Shown: positions 52,458-61,861, counted from the first letter of the stretch. The stretch is DNA of 64,000 nt from Roseivirga sp. UBA6061 (GCA_002427745.1 DIYF01000147.1:62001-126000); one strand, 5' to 3'. The notes: generated by a model from the letters alone, not told the origin. Numbers and translations: made by a program.

Positions 52458-53132
52458 TTATTTAGGGCCTTTGTCTTTGGCGTCTTTACTCTTTACTGTT
52501 TCATATAACTGAAAGTTCTGAGTAGCCAGCCAAAAGCCGTTTCCTTGTTTATAGATATCTCTGTTTTTCTGCCATAACCCTGTATAATAATACACGCCAC
52601 AGCCCAACTGTACCGCATCAGTACCATACAGGGTTTTTCTGTGCGGAGGAGAATCAATCCAGCCATCTATCAGGTAGTCTGCCAGTTCCAGGTAACTTCT
52701 GAAACGATAACCACCAATGGAGGATATATTCTCCGCAATCAGGGGATTGGCTATTCCTGCCAGCTCCGCCCGGTCTTTAGGCTCTTTTCTCTTTCTGTCC
52801 TTTTTATTGATATGAGCAAAGAAATCCTTTTGTCCCATAGACCTGGAATGATTCCAGGCCATGACCTCCAAATGCGGATTATAGGTGAGCGCTTTTAAAC
52901 CACGCTCCAGCCTTGCCTCATTTGACACAAAAAAGACGGCAGCATTCAGCACTTTGTAATCAATCTTTTTCAAATTAATTGGCTGATTGAACAGTTTAAA
53001 ATCCCGGAAGTCGTTATCTGTAAGAGTTTCATAGTATTTGTCGTGCCACTTTCTTTGGGCCACAGCGTCCGGGCTGGTGATCAGCACAATGACAAGCAGT
53101 GAAACTACTTTTAAAATCAAACTTCGATACAT
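52458..53132 (-). CDS. CAP-domain (SCP-like) secreted protein
   Basis: 224 residues with a Sec signal (about 1-25). The CAP domain shows NEARLERGLKALTYNPHLEVMAWNHSRSMGQKDFFAH, AENISS and IDGWIDSPPHRKTLYG followed by LGCGVYY, the four CAP signature blocks. CAP proteins act outside the cell, often in wall or matrix interactions. Divergent from an NlpC/P60 gene, so they may share a cell-wall theme, but no evidence of direct interaction. Confidence 0.9.
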   Translation of the reverse strand: MYRSLILKVVSLLVIVLITSPDAVAQRKWHDKYYETLTDNDFRDFKLFNQPINLKKIDYKVLNAAVFFVSNEARLERGLKALTYNPHLEVMAWNHSRSMGQKDFFAHINKKDRKRKEPKDRAELAGIANPLIAENISSIGGYRFRSYLELADYLIDGWIDSPPHRKTLYGTDAVQLGCGVYYYTGLWQKNRDIYKQGNGFWLATQNFQLYETVKSKDAKDKGPK

Positions 53133-53178
53133 AGGAACGTGGAAGTTACGGATTAAAAACTGAGTAAGTTTTGGAATG

Positions 53179-53207
53179 TTGCATTCTGTTCAAAACTTAT
53201 AAATTTG
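53179..53207 (+). promoter_or_regulatory. Probable Bacteroidota promoter of the NlpC/P60 gene
   Basis: TTG at 53179-53181, an 18-base spacer and TAAATTTG at 53200-53207. The -7 element is exact; the spacer is one base short of the ideal 19. Confidence 0.5.
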
Positions 53208-53301
53208 TCAAACCTGAGTTACGTGTTAGAAATCGTAATGAAGCTTTTTAAGCACGTTACGGATAGTCTAATCCATATTCCAGGTTAAAAACACTATAGT
53301 A

Positions 53302-53784
53302 TTGAAAGCCAACAGATACAAAACCCGTACCCTTTTTACTTTTCTGCTGACAATTTTTCTGCTGACCTCCTGTGCCGGAGGAGGAAAGGCCCGAATGAGT
53401 AAGATTAATATGGTAGTGCAAACGGCCCGGTCATACACAGGGGTAGCCTATAAATACGGAGGTACTACCCGCTCCGGCATTGATTGCTCAGCCCTGCTAT
53501 ATCATTCTTACAGAAGCATTGGTATTACACTACCCAGGGTTTCGAGAGATCAGGCCAAAAAAGGTGAGAAAGTAGGGCTGAAGGATTTGATTGTAGGAGA
53601 TCTGGTATTTTTCGCCACGGGAAAAAAGAAAAATCAGATCACTCATGCCGGTATTGTCACAGCTGTACGAGGGAGAAAAGATGTACGTTTTATCCATGCT
53701 TCCACCAAGCTGGGCGTGACGGAAAGTAACCTGTACTCACCATATTATATCCAAAGATTTAAGAGGGCCCGCAGAGTGCTTTGA
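53302..53784 (+). CDS. NlpC/P60 peptidoglycan hydrolase lipoprotein
   Basis: 160 residues with a TTG start. The lipobox LLTSC places C24 as the lipidated residue. The C40-type domain has the catalytic cysteine C62 in GIDCSALL, the histidine in THAGIV and the third polar residue in FIHAST. This is a single-domain DL-endopeptidase of wall peptides, like Spr/NlpC. Its 3' end overlaps the -33 element of the tRNA promoter. Confidence 0.92.
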   Translation: MKANRYKTRTLFTFLLTIFLLTSCAGGGKARMSKINMVVQTARSYTGVAYKYGGTTRSGIDCSALLYHSYRSIGITLPRVSRDQAKKGEKVGLKDLIVGDLVFFATGKKKNQITHAGIVTAVRGRKDVRFIHASTKLGVTESNLYSPYYIQRFKRARRVL

Positions 53785-53810
53785 TTTATTCAAACACTCT
53801 TCTATATTTG
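53780..53810 (+). promoter_or_regulatory. Promoter of tRNA-Ala
   Basis: TTTG (53780-53783), a 19-base spacer and TATATTTG (53803-53810), an exact match to the Bacteroidota consensus. It overlaps the stop codon of the NlpC/P60 gene. Transcription should begin near 53817, leaving a 5' leader of about 100 bases before the tRNA. Confidence 0.85.
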
Positions 53811-53913
53811 CCCTCCATTCGGGAGGTAAGCTCCCGGAGTAAGTATAAATCAGCCGGGTGAAAATCCGGTGTTATTGAAGAATCACCTTCGCTAAAGCTT
53901 CGGTGATTAAGAG

Positions 53914-53990
<77 letters not shown>

Positions 53991-53996
53991 AGTATG

Positions 53997-54023
53997 AAAG
54001 CCACTCAAATGAGTGGCTTTTTT
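53997..54023 (+). terminator. Terminator of the tRNA-Ala transcript
   Basis: AAAGCCACTC (53997-54006) and GAGTGGCTTT (54011-54020) enclose AAAT, followed by TTT (to 54023). Good Rho-independent terminator seven bases after the encoded CCA. Confidence 0.93.
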
Positions 54024-54194
54024 ATTTTACGGCCGTTAAATGTCAGTTCTTGACTAGGATGGTTGAGCTCAGGAAGGCTTGAACTTTGACATATAAGTGC
54101 TCAATTGTTCTTACACTAAAATAAAACTTATACCTAATTCTCGGTCAGCCTCAAGAACACCAACAAGGGTCGAAAGACTTATGGTGGTCTTTTT

Positions 54195-54608
54195 TTAGAT
54201 CTGATCAATCACACTACTGAAACTGTCCTCTGTGATAATGATGTGGTCGAGGATTTCTATCTTCAGTATTTGAGCTGCCAGTTTTAATTCTCTGGTTATT
54301 CTTTTGTCTGCTTCACTGGCTTTTATACTGCCTGATGGATGGTTGTGTACTAAGACGATGGACTTACATTTCTTAGACACAGCAATATGGAATATTTCAG
54401 TAGGGTCCACAGAAACAGTATTCACCTTTCCTAAAGCTACGAGCTCTATGTACTGTATATCATTTGATGTATTAAGGCCTATTGTCCAGAAATACTCCTT
54501 CTGTCTGTGAAGACGGTTCTGTCTCATAAGAACCTTCTGCATAATCCTGGCTATATCATCTTGATTGGCTATTCGGATATCTTCGTCTTTTGGCAGGCGT
54601 ACATTCAT
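54195..54608 (-). CDS. Short RadC-like JAB-domain protein
   Basis: 137 residues. JAB/MPN+ metalloprotease-like domain with HNHPSG, followed by S and D ligands in SIKASEAD. The N-terminal helix-hairpin-helix of chromosomal RadC is missing. Short RadC forms are often encoded by mobile elements. It lies next to a tRNA gene, but no integrase or att repeat is seen. Flanking 21-base segments (54156-54176 and 54687-54707) match in 16 positions. Confidence 0.88.
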   Translation of the reverse strand: MNVRLPKDEDIRIANQDDIARIMQKVLMRQNRLHRQKEYFWTIGLNTSNDIQYIELVALGKVNTVSVDPTEIFHIAVSKKCKSIVLVHNHPSGSIKASEADKRITRELKLAAQILKIEILDHIIITEDSFSSVIDQI

Positions 54609-54715
54609 TAGGTCTAAAGTAACACATATTTATTTACGAGTTGAAAAACGGCTTTCGTGATCTAAGTCGTATATAGCCTTATGAAAAACCCCGACAAGGG
54701 CTGAAGGCAGTGAGC

Positions 54716-55690
54716 TTAATGAACCAGTTCTCTTACTTTTTTGGCCTCCTTAGTCCAGACAAAGGCTCTGCCACCGATGTCTGTCGTTACGATGTGTCGG
54801 TCATCGGGGCTCCAGTCTACTCCCCACAGTAAATTGTCTGAAGAGCCTGTATGGAGAAGCTCTCCTTCACTTGTCCAGATTCTGAGTGCATCACTGGCTG
54901 TTGCGAGAAAGCGGCCATCATGGCTCCAGCAAATATTGCGGTACTCCTTCAGGCTCATATTGATACTGCGGATTTTTACACCCTCTTCCGTCCAGAACTG
55001 TAACAGGGGTGGGAGAGGTTTGAAGTTATCTCCATAATCTCCAGTGACAAAGAAGTTCCCGGATGGGTGCCAGGCTACACTGAGCATCAACACTTCTTCA
55101 GGCCTTGAGATAATTGAGCTCAGGCTGTCCGTTTCATAGTCGTAAGCGCTGATGTATTCACCCACCGCCACGATCAGATTTTTCTTGGGGTGCCAGCTCA
55201 ATCCCGTAATACCTTTTTGTTCGGTATCGACAGTCTGCAGCAATTCGCCTTGTATACTAAAAATATGGAGTTTGGCATCCAGATCGCCCACAGCCAAGAG
55301 GGTACCGTCATGATTCCAGCCTATGCCACGCGAACCCAGCTCAGAAGTGCCGTTCAGAAAGCTTATTTCGCCTGTGTCAGGGTTGAAAGTGCCAGGCTGT
55401 TGGCCGGATGTCTGAGTAGCAATGGCGAGTCGGCCTTCAGTGGGGTGCCATTTAAGCTTGGTGATAGTGCCAGGGACAGGCCGATTGCTGGTAAGCCTAT
55501 AGGTATCACCTGAGAACAACCTGAGGGAGTCATGATTACCGCCCATGGCTATGGTATGGCCATCAGGACTCCAGGCAGCTGTCCAGAGCACTGCATCGAT
55601 ATGGTGTGAGGTGCCCTTATGCTCACAGCTCCAAAGAAGACATCCGGGGAGCGCAAAGAGTAGCCAATATTTCCAATATTTATCGCTCAC
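54716..55690 (-). CDS. WD40-repeat lipoprotein
   Basis: 324 residues. Lipoprotein signal ending LLWSC (C22). The remainder is a WD40-type propeller: TAAWSPDGHTIAMGG, GIGWNHDGTLLAVGD, GLSWHPKKNLIVAVG, VAWHPSGNFFVTGD, ICWSHDGRFLATAS, GVDWSPDDRHIVTTD, about six blades. A protein-interaction module on the outer face of the inner or outer membrane. Its start overlaps the DoxX gene by 11 bases. Confidence 0.88.
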   Translation of the reverse strand: MSDKYWKYWLLFALPGCLLWSCEHKGTSHHIDAVLWTAAWSPDGHTIAMGGNHDSLRLFSGDTYRLTSNRPVPGTITKLKWHPTEGRLAIATQTSGQQPGTFNPDTGEISFLNGTSELGSRGIGWNHDGTLLAVGDLDAKLHIFSIQGELLQTVDTEQKGITGLSWHPKKNLIVAVGEYISAYDYETDSLSSIISRPEEVLMLSVAWHPSGNFFVTGDYGDNFKPLPPLLQFWTEEGVKIRSINMSLKEYRNICWSHDGRFLATASDALRIWTSEGELLHTGSSDNLLWGVDWSPDDRHIVTTDIGGRAFVWTKEAKKVRELVH

Positions 55691-56096
55691 GATTTATTCT
55701 TTTCCTGATCAACTCATCCAGGCTGAATTTGCCTCCGCCCATGAGCAGGAAAGTGGTAAATAGCAGTAACAGATAGAAGGGGCTGTTTCTGGGGTTCCCA
55801 TCCAGCATGACAAAGTTAATGACGATCATGGTGATCATCAGGGGGATGCTGGCGAGTCGGGTGAAGAGCCCCAGAGTGAGCATGGTACCACATAGCAGTT
55901 CAGCTACTTTGCCCACATAGGCCATGATGCGGGGAGCCGGAACCTTGACATCAGTAAGCCACTGCGTATAACCGGCCATACCTTCCGTATCAAAGATTTC
56001 AAAACCGAAAACAATGATGATGCCCCCTGTGAAAATCCTGACAATGACCAACCCTGAGGCCCATGATGCGTTTGGTTCTAATAGTTTTTTAATCAT
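55680..56096 (-). CDS. DoxX-family membrane protein
   Basis: 138 residues with four predicted membrane segments. DoxX signature: RIFTGGIIIVFGFEIF, GKVAELLCGTMLTLGLFTRLASIPLM, MLDGNPRNSPFYLLLLFTTFLL, and GGGKFSLDELI. DoxX proteins are implicated in redox or quinone-related membrane functions; the role here is unknown. The WD40 gene follows with an overlap, so the two form an operon. Confidence 0.92.
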   Translation of the reverse strand: MIKKLLEPNASWASGLVIVRIFTGGIIIVFGFEIFDTEGMAGYTQWLTDVKVPAPRIMAYVGKVAELLCGTMLTLGLFTRLASIPLMITMIVINFVMLDGNPRNSPFYLLLLFTTFLLMGGGKFSLDELIRKRINRER

Positions 56097-56180
56097 AATT
56101 TTGATCGCTGATGTGTTGTTGGGCTAACCTACGGGTAGCTGTCTTTATCAATAAGATCCACAGTGTAAAAAGTCTGTAAC

Positions 56181-57074
56181 ATGATTGTAAAAAGAATATT
56201 TGAATCCTTTAAGTCGCTGAAAAAGAGAGGAATGGTAACCCTGGTGGCCTTGCTGTCTGTTTTTGTGCTCGCTGTGCTGGAAGTAACAGAAGACAGGCCT
56301 CAGGAGTCGGTTCTGCTGGATCAGCAAACAGAGCTGGCCATAAGGGGCATCGGTGATCAGCTACTGCGTCATGCAGGAGATACACAAACACCGGTACCTC
56401 CGGTGGAATATTTAAATGAATCTACAGTAAGGCTGGGGTTCAGTACTGCCCTGAAGATAAAGCCGGATAGCCTGGCCAGGCTTTCACTTCGGAGAATAGA
56501 TGAATCACTGGCAACACGGTTTATCGTGAATGTGCGCGAGGTTGAGAGTCAGAAAATAGTGTATGCTTTTGAAATTGACCGGAAGGGGGAACACGATATT
56601 CCCTGCCTGGGCAGATGGCTTACTGCAGGTGATTATCATATTGATTTTCATTTCTATGATCAGCCTAAATCGGCAAGCAATTATCAGTTATCCATGATGG
56701 GTGTGGCAGGCTTTGCGTTGCTCTTTCTGGCCTTTCAGGGCTTTACTGAAAGAAAGAAGGAGAATGCCGGGACTGACGGGAAACTACAGGCAGGAGGTTT
56801 TGAAGTAGATCGGGCACAGAGCTGCCTGTATTTTAAGGAAGAGCAAATCCTGTTGACTAATAAGGAATTAAAACTGGCGGTTCTCCTCTTTGAAAACGTG
56901 GGTAAGCTGGTGACAAGAGATTATCTCGTAGAAGAGATCTGGGTCAAAGAAGGGGTAGTGACGGGCAGAAGCCTGGATATGTTCATCTCCCGTCTTCGTA
57001 AGAAGCTGGCGCTAAACCCGAAAATGAAGATTACTAATCAGCATGGAAAAGGCTATGTACTGATGGTGGAGTAG
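56181..57074 (+). CDS. Membrane-tethered winged-helix (OmpR-type) regulator
   Basis: 297 residues. Membrane segments at about 18-34 and 170-187 enclose a periplasmic domain of about 135 residues (RLGFSTALKIKPDS, HDIPCLGRWLTAGDYHIDFHFYD). The C-terminal winged helix (about 203-297) has LLTNKELKLAVLLFENVGKLVTRDYLVEEIWVKEG, SLDMFISRLRKKL and NQHGKGYVLMVE. No receiver domain. It is a one-component sensor similar in principle to CadC/ToxR, but with the DNA-binding domain at the C-terminus. Target and ligand unknown; the downstream 149-residue gene is a candidate partner. Confidence 0.88.
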   Translation: MIVKRIFESFKSLKKRGMVTLVALLSVFVLAVLEVTEDRPQESVLLDQQTELAIRGIGDQLLRHAGDTQTPVPPVEYLNESTVRLGFSTALKIKPDSLARLSLRRIDESLATRFIVNVREVESQKIVYAFEIDRKGEHDIPCLGRWLTAGDYHIDFHFYDQPKSASNYQLSMMGVAGFALLFLAFQGFTERKKENAGTDGKLQAGGFEVDRAQSCLYFKEEQILLTNKELKLAVLLFENVGKLVTRDYLVEEIWVKEGVVTGRSLDMFISRLRKKLALNPKMKITNQHGKGYVLMVE

Positions 57075-57115
57075 GCAGGTATGACATTCGTACATATTAT
57101 TTAATCGAAAACAGT

Positions 57116-57565
57116 TTGTTGACAGACCTTTTATTTAGAAAGAAGCTCCTGAAAATCACCGAGTCGAGGGTGAATAAGTGGATCGCAGATCGCAATGAAC
57201 GTATGCTGCTCTTTACTTTTGAGCGGGAGCTGTTTGCTTTGAGGATAAAAGCACTGGAAGGTCTGCTCGCTATAGATTACCCGGATATTCGAAGCTTACT
57301 GATAAAGGCTGTTGACGATTCGGTAGAGTCAGTCTCACTATTGGCAATAGGGCTTCTACGCAGATCGACTGACAACCCGGAAATCCACAAGAGAATTGAA
57401 GAGAAACTTGCCTTCTGGGAACGTAGGAAAACTCATATGGACTGGGCCGCGTCACAGCCCCGGTCTTATCCCTACTTTGATGGAGGAAGTAGTAAAGAAT
57501 CTCCCGGTGACAGACTTATGGGGCAGCTAAGAGATCAGATGAGGAATAATCACCCTCCTTTTTAG
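57116..57565 (+). CDS. HEAT-repeat-like protein of unknown function
   Basis: 149 residues with a TTG start; the initiation site is uncertain and a start a few codons later is possible. Helical, with one HEAT-like repeat pair (RIKALEGLLAIDYPDIRSLLIKAVDDSVESVSLLAIGLL), followed by a disordered tail rich in S, G and P. No signal peptide. It follows the tethered regulator by 41 bases. Function unknown. Confidence 0.6.
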   Translation: MLTDLLFRKKLLKITESRVNKWIADRNERMLLFTFERELFALRIKALEGLLAIDYPDIRSLLIKAVDDSVESVSLLAIGLLRRSTDNPEIHKRIEEKLAFWERRKTHMDWAASQPRSYPYFDGGSSKESPGDRLMGQLRDQMRNNHPPF

Positions 57566-57576
57566 TAGCCCCATTT

Positions 57577-59214
57577 TTACTTAAACACTTCTGTAATAGG
57601 CTGTCCGGTAGCGCCATTGGGCAGGCGCATATTCATCAGCATACTGATAGTGGGAGATACATCGGTAATATGAATTTCTCTCACTGAGCTTCCTGGTTTA
57701 ATACCCCAGCCATACATAAGAATGGGCACATGGGTATCGTAAGTCCAGGGATTGCCATGGCCGGTACCTTTTTCCCAGCCGCTTTGCCATGCCGGATCAA
57801 GAATGATGAATACGTCACCTGATTCTTTGGTGTGGAAGTTATTCTGGATTAGCTTTTTTGCGCCACGATCGTAAGAGTTACGTATCAGATCACGGGCGGT
57901 CAGTGCCATGTGTACTCCAGGGTATTTCATGGCAGTTTCCGCAATGAAAATCTGCATTTCGTAAAGGTCAATGTCGGAATCTGCCAGCAGATCGTGGTTG
58001 ATGAATACATTCGTGCCGGGACGCTCCAGCCAGTCACCTTCGCCAAATTTTTTGTTGAGGGCTTCGACCAGAAATTCAGAGAATGCCCTGCCATTGATGT
58101 TATCTGCTCTGAAGCCATCATCTTTCATACGCACAGAGTTCTCTGCCACGGCATGGTCTGCTGTAAGAAAAACGGTATAGTTACCCTTACCAAGCTTTGC
58201 ATCCAGGGCTGAGAAAAGCCTGGCCAGCTCTTTGTCCAGTCTCAGATAGGTATCCTGAACCTCCTTGGACTGAGGTCCGAAATTGTGGCCGATGTAGTCT
58301 GTGCTGGAGAAGCTCACTGCCAGAAAATCAGTGATGGCATCTTCTCCCAGCGATTCTCCCGTGATGGCCGCCAGAGCCAGATCTGCGAGAATGGTGTTGC
58401 CATAAGGCGTGCTGGGCAGCATACCAAATTTGCCGTTCTGCTTATTGAGGGTATTCAAATCATAAGGGAAGGTAGGCGTGTCCTTTCCCTTAAAACCCCG
58501 CTCATAAGGGGAGTCATCTGGTCCACTGGCCGTGTATTGTTCAATGGGCAGCAAAGTATTCCAGGTATTTGACAGGTAAGCCGCAGCTTTCTTTTCATTG
58601 TTAAAATCTTTCACCCACTGAGGAAGCTCCTTCATGTAATAGGTAGAGGTCATGAAGTTGCCGGTAGAAGAGTCAAACCAGTAAGAGCCGTCAGAAAGGT
58701 GGCCGCCCGGCAGTGCTGAGCCACGATCTTTAATCGACATGGCAATTACTTTACCTCTCTTTTGTGTGAAAATTTTTAACTCATCTGTGATAGTGGATGA
58801 GTATAGGTTGGCAGGTGATATACGCCCGTTGCGTACGGAACCACCTATGGAGCGTACGGTAGTATCTTCTGCACAATAAACACTTCTTTTCAACACACGG
58901 CTGTACCAGTTGTTACCGACAATACCATGCACTGATGGGGTAGTACCTGTATATACCGAAGCATGGCCAGGGCCTGTGCTGGTACCCGCATAGTTGTAAT
59001 GCCCGTTTCGGGCCATAAAGCCATCTTCTACCAGTCTTTTAAAGCCACCTTCACCAAACTGATCGTAGAATCTCATCAGGTATTCCTGCTTCATCTGGTC
59101 TACCATAATGCCCACAATGAGCTTAGGTCTTTCGGTTATCTCCTGCGCCTGGGATGCAAGGCAGGTGGTAATCAGAATTAAAAAAACGAAGAGGTACTTT
59201 TTCATGGTATTCAT
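57577..59214 (-). CDS. PafA-type alkaline phosphatase
   Basis: 545 residues with a Sec signal (about 1-23). Alkaline-phosphatase superfamily: metal ligand D39 (GIMVDQM), nucleophile threonine in TSTGPGHA (about 78-85), N101 (VGNNW), the K162-x-R164 pair (SIKDRG) that defines PafA-like monoesterases, D/H ligands in SSTDYIGHNFG, LTADH and TGHGNPW. It cleaves phosphomonoesters in the periplasm or outside. Spacing of ligands is almost the same as in the Chryseobacterium PafA. It lies two bases downstream of the WG-repeat gene, in one transcript. Confidence 0.92.
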   Translation of the reverse strand: MNTMKKYLFVFLILITTCLASQAQEITERPKLIVGIMVDQMKQEYLMRFYDQFGEGGFKRLVEDGFMARNGHYNYAGTSTGPGHASVYTGTTPSVHGIVGNNWYSRVLKRSVYCAEDTTVRSIGGSVRNGRISPANLYSSTITDELKIFTQKRGKVIAMSIKDRGSALPGGHLSDGSYWFDSSTGNFMTSTYYMKELPQWVKDFNNEKKAAAYLSNTWNTLLPIEQYTASGPDDSPYERGFKGKDTPTFPYDLNTLNKQNGKFGMLPSTPYGNTILADLALAAITGESLGEDAITDFLAVSFSSTDYIGHNFGPQSKEVQDTYLRLDKELARLFSALDAKLGKGNYTVFLTADHAVAENSVRMKDDGFRADNINGRAFSEFLVEALNKKFGEGDWLERPGTNVFINHDLLADSDIDLYEMQIFIAETAMKYPGVHMALTARDLIRNSYDRGAKKLIQNNFHTKESGDVFIILDPAWQSGWEKGTGHGNPWTYDTHVPILMYGWGIKPGSSVREIHITDVSPTISMLMNMRLPNGATGQPITEVFK

Positions 59215-59215
59215 A

Positions 59216-61861
59216 TTATTGACCGGGGCAAGCTATGTTATAATAGTCGCCCTGTTGATAGGTCTGTGTAAAGAGTTTGTTACCATTTCTGTCAAAGTAA
59301 ATGGCTACATAAATATTGGCTTCTGCCACAATTTTCACAGCGAAGTAGATGGGCTGCTCCGGGGTGCCCAGTTGTGTAATCTCATCAAAGGTAGGTTCAA
59401 TGATTTCTCCTTTCAGACTTGAGTAAATACCCTTACCTGTTTCGGTAGTGACCAGCATAAGTTTTTCTTCAGAGTTATCGGTAAGAAACTCATACTTGCC
59501 GATACCCTCATAAATTGCCTCTTCGGTAGTGATATCATGTAGAATCCATTCCTGCTCTATGCGTACCATGGCAATGGTATCATTCCAGTATAGCACCTCA
59601 TCAAAGTCAAAACCACTCAGCGGCTTATTGGAGGCATTGATAAAACCCAGCAGGTCATCCTCTCTGGCAATCAGAACCGTATCGGCATAGGGCACAATCA
59701 GGTTGTCATAGGTAGGAGGAATGGTAAGCCCCTTGTCAATGTTCAGAATGCCCACCTTACCCGATTTCAGAATGCTCACATAGCCCTTGTCATAAGAGCC
59801 AACCCCATTATAGATAAAGTTGAGTACAAAGTTGCCGGTGCTGTCTACCAGGGCGGTATTACGTTTTTGCAGCCTGAGCAGGTCAGGCCCCATAGCGGTC
59901 ACTTCCTTGTAGGTAGCACTGAGTATTTCCTTTCCCTCACTATTATAAACCTTGCGGTAGTTTTTAGCTCCGGTGAGCATAAAGAAATCAAAGAGGGCCG
60001 GCTCACCCGTTTTGATATAGTTTTGCGGTACCAGCAACTTGGGCTCCCAGGCTTTTTTCATCAGTAGCTGCTTGCCGTTTTTGAACTGGGCAAGTACGCT
60101 GTCATGCTTATAGAGCATAACCATGTTCTCACCCCAAAACTGAAGGGAGTCGTAGCCTTCGGCAATGGCCATCTGTCCTTTCTGATCCAGCAAGGTCCAG
60201 GTGGAATCTTTTTTCAGGCCTATCCAGCGGCTGCTTTCGATAATCTTGTCATACACAGAGTCGCGGAGAAAGGGGTAAGATTCATGAACGATCTGACTGT
60301 TGTCTTCGGTTTCGATCAGCCAGCCGTATGCTTTGTCATAAGGACTGTGGTCATCAAAAGGTATTACCTGGTTCAGGTCAAGGTCCAGAATACCCTCCTG
60401 ACCGTCTTTAACCGCCAACAGCATACCGTTGTCCAGCATTTCCAGCTCCTCATACAGGAAATTGAGTTTGACCGGCTTCTCGTAAATTGCCGGAAATAGC
60501 ACTTCGGGTTTAGCAAGAGCAATTAGTCCGTCTTGCTCAAACCAGAGATACTGCTGAAAGGTGTCTATTTTGTCATAAGCATGGGGTAAGATCACTTTGC
60601 CATTAATGGTCGTCAGCCCGAATTTGCCCTCCTGCCCGGTGCGAATAAAGTGCTGGTTCAATACTGCGATAGACTCCTGTGGCATGTCGATGATCACCTC
60701 ACCGGATTTGTGTACCAGTCTGGCTCCTTCCAGATTCTCCACGGTGATAAAGCCAAACCCCAGGTCTTTGGCTTCATCGATAATCCCTTCGTAAATCAGG
60801 TTCCCGTTTCTGCCCAGTACCTGCTGTTTGCCATTGCTGGCTCCCATTACAAAGTCAGTAAATATGGGGTTACACTTACAGCTGTCTGTAATGGCCGTAA
60901 AAGGGCTGTTAAGTTTTACCTGTCCGTCCGCATTAAAAAAAGAGAACTTGTCGTTTTCCAGCTTTGGCAGCCAATAACCTTCTTCCAGGGCGATTACCTG
61001 ATTGAGTGAGTCTTTGACAGAGGGCAGATTAAAATGATCGAAAAAGGTGCCCGGGACAAATTCCTCTTTGTAGAGATGATAGAGCCTCGGTAAGATTTTA
61101 CGAGCCAGTTTCTCATTGGGGTACTGCTTTAAGAAATCAGTGTAGCCTTCAATAGTGTTCAGCGTAGTACTGGTCAGAAAAATCTGCTCTTCACAAATCT
61201 CGCGATAGGGTGTGCCCGGAAACTCCTCCAGAAAATCTACATAGCTCTGATATTTGCCGTCTGCTGTGCGTTCTTCGAAAATCAGTTTTTTATACTTGTC
61301 TTCTGCTTCGCTGAAGTCATTGGCAGCCGGGTAGATGCGCATGAAGCTGAAGTAGCTTTGCCAGGTATCTGTTTTACTCGCATCTTCATAGGCAATGCGA
61401 TTTCTGAGAGCAATGGCCTCGGGAACCTGAGCAGCATCCGTATGGGCTTCCATAAACCAATTGTAATCAGCAATGGTATGGCGCTCTTTCATGATTTCAA
61501 ACTGAAGGCTGTCGATTACATCCCTATGCACTTCCATGCTCACCGAATCCACCCCTACATCCTGAAGAGAGCCAAAATCCTTTACCTCTGACACATACTG
61601 GAAGTCACGAATCGCTTCATTAATAAAGAGGTAGGCTGTATCTACATTGTAGCGTGCAAAAGCAGTATCTACAAAGAGCCGGGCATAGAGGTAGTTGGCA
61701 GCCGGGTTGATGGAATCTTTGGCCAGGGATTTATCGAGGGCTTCTACAGTTTTGGTAAGATCTCCCTTTTCATAAAAACGGAATGCTCTCTTTGGAATCT
61801 CAACATTGAACCAGAGTGATCCCACCGTAATTACCGCCAACAATATTGCCTTTGCCCTCAC
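59216..61861 (-). CDS. Large WG-repeat protein
   Basis: 881 residues with a GTG start. An N-terminal membrane segment (about 5-20) and a TPR-like helical part up to about 270 (EKGDLTKTVEALDKSLAKDSINPAANYLYARL) precede a long series of WG/KWG repeats (GKFGLTTINGKVILPHAYDKI, QEGILDLDLNQVIPFDD, GKVGILNIDKGLTIPPTYDNL). The repeats probably form a beta-rich scaffold outside the cell. Co-transcribed with the PafA-type phosphatase downstream. Function unknown. Confidence 0.82.
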   Translation of the reverse strand: MRAKAILLAVITVGSLWFNVEIPKRAFRFYEKGDLTKTVEALDKSLAKDSINPAANYLYARLFVDTAFARYNVDTAYLFINEAIRDFQYVSEVKDFGSLQDVGVDSVSMEVHRDVIDSLQFEIMKERHTIADYNWFMEAHTDAAQVPEAIALRNRIAYEDASKTDTWQSYFSFMRIYPAANDFSEAEDKYKKLIFEERTADGKYQSYVDFLEEFPGTPYREICEEQIFLTSTTLNTIEGYTDFLKQYPNEKLARKILPRLYHLYKEEFVPGTFFDHFNLPSVKDSLNQVIALEEGYWLPKLENDKFSFFNADGQVKLNSPFTAITDSCKCNPIFTDFVMGASNGKQQVLGRNGNLIYEGIIDEAKDLGFGFITVENLEGARLVHKSGEVIIDMPQESIAVLNQHFIRTGQEGKFGLTTINGKVILPHAYDKIDTFQQYLWFEQDGLIALAKPEVLFPAIYEKPVKLNFLYEELEMLDNGMLLAVKDGQEGILDLDLNQVIPFDDHSPYDKAYGWLIETEDNSQIVHESYPFLRDSVYDKIIESSRWIGLKKDSTWTLLDQKGQMAIAEGYDSLQFWGENMVMLYKHDSVLAQFKNGKQLLMKKAWEPKLLVPQNYIKTGEPALFDFFMLTGAKNYRKVYNSEGKEILSATYKEVTAMGPDLLRLQKRNTALVDSTGNFVLNFIYNGVGSYDKGYVSILKSGKVGILNIDKGLTIPPTYDNLIVPYADTVLIAREDDLLGFINASNKPLSGFDFDEVLYWNDTIAMVRIEQEWILHDITTEEAIYEGIGKYEFLTDNSEEKLMLVTTETGKGIYSSLKGEIIEPTFDEITQLGTPEQPIYFAVKIVAEANIYVAIYFDRNGNKLFTQTYQQGDYYNIACPGQ

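Noticed and set aside
53840..53900. Cobalamin-riboswitch-like words (GGGTGAAAATCCGG) in the tRNA leader
   Set aside because: The short core GGTG-AAAATCC is similar, but the remaining conserved parts, including the B12 box, are missing, and the downstream gene is a tRNA.
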